Assembly (NCBI GenBank): GCA_016939375.1
Contig: JAFGHF010000008.1
Span: forward strand, 1 to 46,982
Direction of reading: 5' to 3'
Source: Candidatus Omnitrophota bacterium
GTDB taxonomy: Bacteria > Omnitrophota > Gorgyraeia > JAFGHF01
DNA: 46,982 nucleotides
Part shown: one piece after another, positions 41,597-46,982 of the stretch
How the letters are laid out: every line of letters starts with the position of its first letter
Numbering within the stretch: position 1 is the stretch's first letter
Program-made: the position numbers and the translations under genes
The notes under the pieces: model-generated
What the model saw: only the letters and a program-made list of their open reading frames with translations
Told to the model about the DNA's origin: nothing
Databases searched by the model: none

Positions 41597-42574
41597 ATGG
41601 GCCTATCCGCCTTTATAAATAAGCAAGTCGCTAAAAACTATTTAGGAAGACCTGAGCTTGCGGAATTCCTGAATTTCCAATACCCTGCGCTTACACTGCA
41701 GTCGGCTGCCTTTATCAATGAATTGTGCTATCGGCTCAGCCTGACCCTGGCTCCTTTTGTAAAAAGCGCGGCCTTTGAACTGACCAATCACTGTAATTTA
41801 CGCTGTAGCATTTGTCCTAATAGTAGACCCCAGACTCGCGAGAAGGGATATATGGACCTCGAGTTGTTTAAGAAGATTATCAGCGAAAACCCGGGTTTAA
41901 ACCTGGTGCAGCTTAACGGCTGGGGTGAGCCTTTTATGCACCCCGCTATACTGGAGTGCATAAAATTTGCCAAATCCAAAGGTAAAAGGGTATATTTGTA
42001 TTCTAACGGCACGATGATAGAAGGTGAGTTGGCCACCGAGATATTAAAAAGCGGGCTTGACCGTATAATCATATCTATAGATGGCGTAGATCAGGCTTAT
42101 GAGAGGGTAAGAAATTTTTCCTATCCGGAAATAGAGAATAGGGTTGTTTCCTTGATCAATAAGAGAAATGAACTGGGTTCTCCGCTGATAATCGATGTCT
42201 CGATGGTAGGCTCAAAAGAAAGCGAAAAAGACATCGATGCATTCAAGATGAGGTGGAAGATAAAGGCCGATAGGATTCAGATATTAAGCTATATCGAGCA
42301 TAGCCAAAAAGAGCGCACCCAGAAGTGCCGGGAATTATGGCGTGGCAACCCCCAAGTCCTTTGGGACGGTAGCGTGACTGTTTGTTGCGTTGACTGGAGC
42401 GGGGAGTTGGTCTTCGCCAAGGTCGGGCCCGATGGATATAGCTTGCCTAAAATATATAATTGTGAAAAAGTAAAGGCCTTAAGGCGCATGCATACTAGAA
42501 AGAAGTTTTCAGGGCTTTGCGGCCAGTGTAATGAATATTCATCAGAATATATAGTAAACCGTTTTGGAAAATAA
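41597..42574 (+). CDS. SPASM-type radical SAM protein
   Basis: The cluster motif is CNLRCSIC (C66, C70, C73) in 'FELTNHCNLRCSICPN'. Typical following motifs are 'QLNGWGEPFMHP' and 'YLYSNGTMIEG', then 'IIISIDGVDQAYERVR'. The C-terminal part has seven Cys-rich positions ('CRELWRG', 'VTVCCVDWSGEL', 'GLCGQCNEY'), as in SPASM auxiliary-cluster domains. It follows the B12 radical SAM gene by 1 nt and overlaps the next gene by 1 nt (TAATG), so they are one operon. Confidence 0.9.
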   Translation: MGLSAFINKQVAKNYLGRPELAEFLNFQYPALTLQSAAFINELCYRLSLTLAPFVKSAAFELTNHCNLRCSICPNSRPQTREKGYMDLELFKKIISENPGLNLVQLNGWGEPFMHPAILECIKFAKSKGKRVYLYSNGTMIEGELATEILKSGLDRIIISIDGVDQAYERVRNFSYPEIENRVVSLINKRNELGSPLIIDVSMVGSKESEKDIDAFKMRWKIKADRIQILSYIEHSQKERTQKCRELWRGNPQVLWDGSVTVCCVDWSGELVFAKVGPDGYSLPKIYNCEKVKALRRMHTRKKFSGLCGQCNEYSSEYIVNRFGK

Positions 42575-43194
42575 TGAGCGCGATCTACTATCCACTTACA
42601 CCGCAGATCCAGGCATTTGAGGTAAACGCCCTGCCCCTTATATATCTAAACAGGGTGTCGGTATTCTATTATGTATTTGTCCTGGCAGCGGTCTTGGTCT
42701 TTGGCATTATTATAAGGGAAGCCCTCTTCAACTTAAAATCCAAAAGAACGTTTTTACAAAGGGTCTGCGGGCATTGGAAATGGCTCTTTTTTGTCATGGC
42801 CCTGTGTTTTTTTCTTATCGACTTAAAAATGCTTTCATTCCAGAGATCGCGCCTTATTTTCCATCTTAAGAACTTCTCCGGCAAATCATTGGATGAAGCG
42901 CGCTCTGTCATCACCGGATACGAAATATACGAATTCGCACGCTTTTGCCAGGAAAAGATTCCCCAGGCTCAATCTGTAAAACTGTTCACCTCCGATGTAC
43001 AGACCAGATATAAACAGCTTGCCTATTATCTTTATCCTTTGGATGCGCGCAGGGTTGTTCCTCTGGAAGAAGTGGATTACATCATAATCTTCCACGCCCG
43101 TCCTGATTTAAACGATGAACAACTGCGCCAGTTCCGTATATTTGCCCGGCGCAAAGACGGCCAAATAATATTAGAACGGATAAAAAGAAAGTAA
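42574..43194 (+). CDS. Membrane protein with soluble C-terminal domain
   Basis: The 206 residues contain two membrane helices (about 28-48 and 67-85). A ~110-residue mixed alpha/beta domain follows ('EIYEFARFCQEKIPQAQSVKLFTSD', 'VDYIIIFHARPD', 'FARRKDGQIILERI'). Similar soluble pieces accompany GT39-like transferases in other genomes, but I cannot name a family. It is positioned between a SPASM gene and a GT39-like gene with a 1-nt overlap and a 6-nt gap. Confidence 0.65.
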   Translation: MSAIYYPLTPQIQAFEVNALPLIYLNRVSVFYYVFVLAAVLVFGIIIREALFNLKSKRTFLQRVCGHWKWLFFVMALCFFLIDLKMLSFQRSRLIFHLKNFSGKSLDEARSVITGYEIYEFARFCQEKIPQAQSVKLFTSDVQTRYKQLAYYLYPLDARRVVPLEEVDYIIIFHARPDLNDEQLRQFRIFARRKDGQIILERIKRK

Positions 43195-43200
43195 AAAGTA

Positions 43201-44568
43201 ATGTTGGAAATCTTCAGGTTGATTTTAGCATTAGCGCTCAGCATAGGGGTAGGTTATTGCGTTTTTATTTCCATTTTTAAAAGCGATGCCTTTGCTTTAT
43301 ATTTTAAACTTGCGCTTTCCTATCTTTTGGGCGTAGGGGCGATCGTCTTTTCGATGTTTTTATTGGGGTTGGCCGGTATAGGATTCAACTTTTTCTCGCC
43401 TCTATTGTTATGTCTTCCTTTTTGCATTTTTGCATTGGTCCGCAAAAGACCTAAATTCAAATCCAGTTTAGACCTTTCTGTATTAAGAAGCCTAAATTTC
43501 TGGGAAATATCCCTTGTAGTGCTGATTGCCTTGCGTTTGGTTTATATATTCTCCCAGGCATTGCTTATCCCCATATACAGCTGGGATGCCTTTGCTACCT
43601 GGGCCTATAGAGCCAAGGTATTTTATTTTGACGGCCTTATGGACTTCTCAAAAGGCGCCAACAGCTATCCCCACACTTCATATCCAAACTTGATCCCGCT
43701 TCTTGAGTGCTGGCTATATAACGCGATGGGTATCTTTGACGACCGCTTGGTCAAAATAATCTTTCCTTTGTTTTATACAAGTTTTATTGTCGTCTTTTAC
43801 TTTTTCTTACGCAGGTTTAGCGAGCGTATTTATGGTCTCTTGGGAGTATATCTATTGTCTACCATGCCGTTTTTGACTTTCCATTCCACGATATCCTACT
43901 CTGACATGCCGCTTATGACGTATAATATTTTGAGTATCATGGCCCTAGTCCTGTGGATCGAGAGCAAAGAAAACCCCTACCTTATCTTAGGGGGTATAGC
44001 AGCCGGGTTAGCTGCTTTTACTAAACTGGAAGGCACAGCCTACATGTTTATTTTAATAGCGCTATTGTTCCTGTACATCTTAAAAACAAAATTATTTGAC
44101 AAAAATAAACCTTCTTTTTCTATTATGAGCTTTTGTGCATTTCTAGTGCCTGCCTGCGTGATAGGCTTGCCCTATACTATCTATAAGAAGGCCATGGGCA
44201 TAGCTAATGAGCGCTTGCCGATTGACTTCTCCGTAGAGAGTCTAAAGAGGATCCCTGATATTATAAGACATTTTAACCACAGCATGTTTTTTGTGGGCAA
44301 CTGGAATCTAATCTGGTTTATGCTGGCAGTGGCGATTTTGTTCAACCTTAAAAGATTAAGAGAGCAAAAGATTGCCTTTTTGCTGATCACGCTCTGTGCC
44401 TATTTAGCGCTATATTTTAGCCTGTTTTTACTGACCAAAAACTATGAGTTTCTCTCCCCGGGCACACTTTTAAACAGGTCATTTTTGCAATTTATACCGC
44501 TTAGCGTCTTGATTATAATCGCCACATTTTTTAAACCGAGGCCGGACCCGAAGAAAATAACGAGGTAA
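43201..44568 (+). CDS. GT39/ArnT-like polytopic glycosyltransferase
   Basis: A GT-C fold of 455 residues with about 11 membrane helices. The first periplasmic loop carries 'IYSWDAFATWAYRAKVFYFDG' (in part) with the Asp expected in the PMT/ArnT catalytic loop, then 'SYPNLIPLLECWLY'. 'HSTISYSDMPLMTYNILS' and 'AAFTKLEGTAYMF' are further family-like motifs. Such enzymes use polyprenyl-phosphate sugars as donor, which the GT2 enzyme upstream could make. The acceptor is unknown. Confidence 0.82.
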   Translation: MLEIFRLILALALSIGVGYCVFISIFKSDAFALYFKLALSYLLGVGAIVFSMFLLGLAGIGFNFFSPLLLCLPFCIFALVRKRPKFKSSLDLSVLRSLNFWEISLVVLIALRLVYIFSQALLIPIYSWDAFATWAYRAKVFYFDGLMDFSKGANSYPHTSYPNLIPLLECWLYNAMGIFDDRLVKIIFPLFYTSFIVVFYFFLRRFSERIYGLLGVYLLSTMPFLTFHSTISYSDMPLMTYNILSIMALVLWIESKENPYLILGGIAAGLAAFTKLEGTAYMFILIALLFLYILKTKLFDKNKPSFSIMSFCAFLVPACVIGLPYTIYKKAMGIANERLPIDFSVESLKRIPDIIRHFNHSMFFVGNWNLIWFMLAVAILFNLKRLREQKIAFLLITLCAYLALYFSLFLLTKNYEFLSPGTLLNRSFLQFIPLSVLIIIATFFKPRPDPKKITR

Positions 44569-44570
44569 AT

Positions 44571-46316
44571 ATGAAAAAATTCATAATTTTACTGATCATC
44601 ATAGTGTTAGTGGTGGTCGTGTTCAAAAAGAGGTACCAGCAGTATGAAGTCGGGCTTAAGCAGGCCTTCAAAGAATTGAGCGCCAATTTTGATGGCTTTA
44701 AAGAAAAATATCTGCCTTTTTTGAAAAAGAGCACTTTCTCTAAAAAAGAACGCTCTGGTGAGCCGGTAGTAATATATTTTAAAAATGGCACCACAATGGT
44801 GGGGGAGCTTTTAGAGGATACAGGGGATACCTATGTGGTCAACTGGAAAGGCCAGGAGACCATTGTCTACGCCGAGATGGTAGAACGTATAGGCGGCAAA
44901 GAAGATATCGCCAAGGAAAAGCCTGTTCTCACCGACAAAGAGATCACCGAATTGTGGCCTTATGAAAACGATATAGTGGTGCGTTTGACCAACCAGATGG
45001 TTGCCGATGCCCAGATCACCAGGGTTACGGATGATGCGATAACCTTAGCTTACAAGATCGAAGGCGGCAGCATGGAGCAAGATATACCACGGGCCAAGGT
45101 AGAATATCTGCTGTTTAAACCAGTTGATAATCAGGCTAGCCGCAAGATAGAGGAAAAGCTCAGGGAAAAATATCCGCCGATGGAATCTTACAAGGTGGGT
45201 AATTTTACTATTTTTACCGATTCCTACCACACCTGGGTCCAGGAGTATATAAAAATACTGCGTAAGGTTTCCTCTGATCTTTACTTTACTTTTTTTGAGC
45301 TTTTCAAAGACAGAAAACCGCAGAGGCAGAACTTCGTAGTAATATTTGACGAATGGATATTTTATGTCATAGACGGCATTAGGCGGGGACTTCCCGCTTG
45401 GATGGCTTATGGTTATTATTTGCCCTACGAAGGAGAAGAGGCTCTCTACACTTACAATAATTTAGGAGACATAACTTCAGAAATAGTATTTCAGTTAGTA
45501 GTGGGAATACGCAGTGATATGTTGGACAGTGCAGTTGAATATGTCAAAGGGGCCCACGACCAGAAACTTGTCGACCGATACGAGGTGTTTATCGATGGCC
45601 AGGCAAAGGAAATAAAGGACAAACTTTGGGACCAGTATTATTTTGTCAAAGGCACGATGAGGGAGCAAAGCGAGAATACGATTCGTCATGAGTTTACGCA
45701 TGAGACATTTGATAACTGGGGCCTACAATGGCTCGAAGTCTCCAAGCTAAACGAAGAAGACAAGGTGTTGGCAGAGGAAAAGAAAGAGATCCTGGAGTCC
45801 GATGACAAAGAGCAACAATTGGAGATCATGCAATCGCTGATCACCAAGAACACAGAGGAGTTGGAAACGCAGGCCGGCAATTCCTGGCTCGCTGAAGGCA
45901 TAGCTACATATTGCGCCACATATCCTTTAGGCAGCGTAGACAAAGAGTTATTATATGACTACCAGCAGATGGTAAGAGAAGGTGCGGTTTATCCTTTAGA
46001 ATCCCTCACCGGCTTTAGGATTGGCAGTTTCCATGGGGCTTGCCCCAGGGCGATAGCGTTCCTATATGCCCAAAGCTGGGCCTTTAGCACCTTTTTGATG
46101 GATGAATATCGTGATGAGTTCATGAAATATCAAAAGAGGATGGCTACGGAGCAGGCCGGGGAATACGATGATATTGCCTGGCTATTGGAAGCCGTAGGGA
46201 AAGATATCCGTACTTTGGAAAAAGAGTTTACCGATTACATGGATACCCACTATGAAGAAGTAGAACCTCCCGGCCTGACGAATTGGTTTAAACAAATTGA
46301 GCTTCAGAGTTTCTAA
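44571..46316 (+). CDS. Membrane-anchored gluzincin peptidase with two K-N-G-type beta domains
   Basis: The N-terminal helix (about 2-20) is followed by two small beta domains: 'VIYFKNGTTMVGELLEDTGD' to 'MVERIGG' (about 65-105) and 'VVRLTNQMVADAQITRVTDD' to 'KVEYLLF' (about 136-182). Both are like those at 26600 and in the GGDEF protein. The zinc site is HEFTH at 373-377, with the downstream Glu in 'SWLAEGIATY' (E442); this is the peptidase MA / DUF1570 layout. The 581 residues are probably periplasmic. It lies 2 nt after the GT39-like gene. Confidence 0.8.
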   Translation: MKKFIILLIIIVLVVVVFKKRYQQYEVGLKQAFKELSANFDGFKEKYLPFLKKSTFSKKERSGEPVVIYFKNGTTMVGELLEDTGDTYVVNWKGQETIVYAEMVERIGGKEDIAKEKPVLTDKEITELWPYENDIVVRLTNQMVADAQITRVTDDAITLAYKIEGGSMEQDIPRAKVEYLLFKPVDNQASRKIEEKLREKYPPMESYKVGNFTIFTDSYHTWVQEYIKILRKVSSDLYFTFFELFKDRKPQRQNFVVIFDEWIFYVIDGIRRGLPAWMAYGYYLPYEGEEALYTYNNLGDITSEIVFQLVVGIRSDMLDSAVEYVKGAHDQKLVDRYEVFIDGQAKEIKDKLWDQYYFVKGTMREQSENTIRHEFTHETFDNWGLQWLEVSKLNEEDKVLAEEKKEILESDDKEQQLEIMQSLITKNTEELETQAGNSWLAEGIATYCATYPLGSVDKELLYDYQQMVREGAVYPLESLTGFRIGSFHGACPRAIAFLYAQSWAFSTFLMDEYRDEFMKYQKRMATEQAGEYDDIAWLLEAVGKDIRTLEKEFTDYMDTHYEEVEPPGLTNWFKQIELQSF

Positions 46317-46325
46317 GGGATTATT

Positions 46326-46790
46326 ATGAAGATAGATGAAATATATATGTCCGAGGCCTTGAAAGAGGCTACCAGGGCCTTTGATGCCGATGAGGTGCCG
46401 ATAGGGGCAATAGTGGTATACCAGGGTCAGATAATCGCCCGGGCCCATAACCAGATGCGTTTGCTCAAAGACCCTACCGCTCACGCGGAGATGATAGCCA
46501 TCACCCAGGCAGCTAATTTCTTAAAAAGTGAGCGGTTGCTAAACTGTACGCTTTATGCTACAATAGAGCCCTGTCCCATGTGTGCCGGGGCTCTTATTTT
46601 GGCCAGAATCAAGCGTCTGGTATTCGGGGCATCTGACCCCAAAGCCGGTGCCTGCGGTTCGATTATCGATATCCCCGGCCAGAAGAAGCTCAATCATCAC
46701 ATAAGTATAAAAAAGGATGTATTGGCCCCAGAATGCGGCTTGCTAATGAGCCGCTTTTTCCAAAAGCAGAGAAAACTGGGCAAAAAATAA
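46326..46790 (+). CDS. tadA: tRNA-specific adenosine deaminase
   Basis: It converts A34 to inosine in tRNA-Arg(ACG). Zinc and catalytic motifs: 'PTAHAEMIAI' (H53, E55) and 'EPCPMCAGALILARI' (C83, C86). 'VPIGAIVVYQGQIIARAHN' and 'VFGASDPKAGACGS' are diagnostic for TadA over cytidine or guanine deaminases. 154 residues is typical. Its substrate gene is present at 39311. Element D begins 1 nt after its stop codon. Confidence 0.93.
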   Translation: MKIDEIYMSEALKEATRAFDADEVPIGAIVVYQGQIIARAHNQMRLLKDPTAHAEMIAITQAANFLKSERLLNCTLYATIEPCPMCAGALILARIKRLVFGASDPKAGACGSIIDIPGQKKLNHHISIKKDVLAPECGLLMSRFFQKQRKLGKK

Positions 46791-46791
46791 C

Positions 46792-46913
46792 AGAAACGCT
46801 TTCCAACCTAATCGGGAAAGTGTTTTGGGCTTGAGCACGAAAGTGTCCCCAAAAGGGGACAGTTTCCCGATTGGAGTGGAAACCGTTTCCCGATTGGTTT
46901 GGAAAACGCTTCT
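46792..46913. mobile_element. Element D: minimal two-arm (REPIN-like) element, 122 bp
   Basis: Two 59-nt arms (46792-46850 and 46855-46913) separated by AAAA. Tips AGAAACGCTTTCCA and TGGAAAACGCTTCT differ from A-C at paired positions. The inner ends CCCC-AAAA-GGGG form a tight turn, so the whole unit is one long imperfect hairpin. It begins 1 nt after the tadA stop and ends 13 nt before tRNA-Ser(GCT). Confidence 0.9.
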
Positions 46914-46926
46914 ACTTGTTTTACTT

Positions 46927-46982
46927 GGAGAGGTGCCTGAGTGGTTGAAAGGAGCCGCCTGCTAAGCGGTTGATCTGGGTTA
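46927..46982 (+). tRNA. tRNA-Ser(GCT), 3' end cut by window
   Basis: GGAGAGG acceptor strand, D arm 'GAGTGGTTGAAAGGAG', and anticodon stem CCGC/GCGG around CTGCTAA (anticodon GCT). The window ends in the variable arm. It would read AGC/AGU codons. Confidence 0.92.

Noticed and set aside
1706-46913. The dispersed inverted repeats as a CRISPR array
   Set aside because: Copies are kilobases apart, are palindromic elements with transposase content, and there are no regularly spaced unique spacers or cas genes.

Overview
This window looks like a chromosomal segment from an uncultured Gram-negative bacterium, most likely Candidatus Omnitrophota (OP3) or a close relative in the PVC neighbourhood. 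That placement is an inference from gene style: an outer membrane is implied by a TpsB barrel, an OmpA-LysM protein and an LpxL-like acyltransferase, and the pilin machinery is a mixed type IV pilus/type II cluster. No rRNA or species marker is present. The window starts inside a tRNA-Ser(GGA) gene and ends inside a tRNA-Ser(GCT) gene. A tRNA-Arg(ACG) lies at 39.3 kb.

Layout. 0.1-9.7 kb: a UbiA-type prenyltransferase, a secreted beta-propeller protein, and a two-partner secretion pair (TpsB transporter plus a 1584-residue TpsA exoprotein). 10.2-18.2 kb: a ten-gene type IV pilus/type II operon (PilB, PilC, major pilin, PilM/N/O/P-like proteins and three minor pilin-like proteins) behind a very good sigma-54 promoter. 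18.2-18.9 kb: a REP-associated tyrosine transposase (RAYT) in a 673-bp element. 18.9-33.6 kb: envelope and central metabolism genes: LpxL-like acyltransferase, lipid kinase, B3/B4 protein, serine hydrolase, OmpA-LysM, TrkA-N protein, GIDE/EF-hand protein, LemA, a PilZ membrane protein, small lipoprotein/coiled-coil/AsmA-like proteins, pgi, tal and two tiny ferritin-like helical proteins. 33.6-38.3 kb: a clan GH-A glycosidase, greA, a double-receiver regulator with a membrane partner, and a GGDEF diguanylate cyclase with a small companion. 38.3-39.5 kb: a divergent RHH-type regulator/small protein pair and a repeat-rich non-coding region around tRNA-Arg. 39.5-46.8 kb: a glycan-type cluster (GT2, two radical SAM proteins, a membrane protein, a GT39-like transferase), a gluzincin peptidase and tadA.

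The strongest unexplained structure is a dispersed element family. Four copies (A 1706-1923, B 9655-9873, C 18218-18890, D 46792-46913) each have two inverted arms of exactly 59 nt. All four point the same way, and each begins 0-4 nt after the stop codon of the gene to its left. Copy C carries the RAYT gene. A and B are deletion derivatives that still hold the last residues of a RAYT. D is reduced to the two arms around a 4-nt spacer. Other candidates are: a shared promoter (TTGACA-N17-TAACAT with conserved flanks) driving both the PilZ operon and the GGDEF operon, whose products also share a small domain; a duplicated two-hairpin leader ahead of a lipoprotein gene and a response-regulator gene; and a pair of two-helix half-ferritins.
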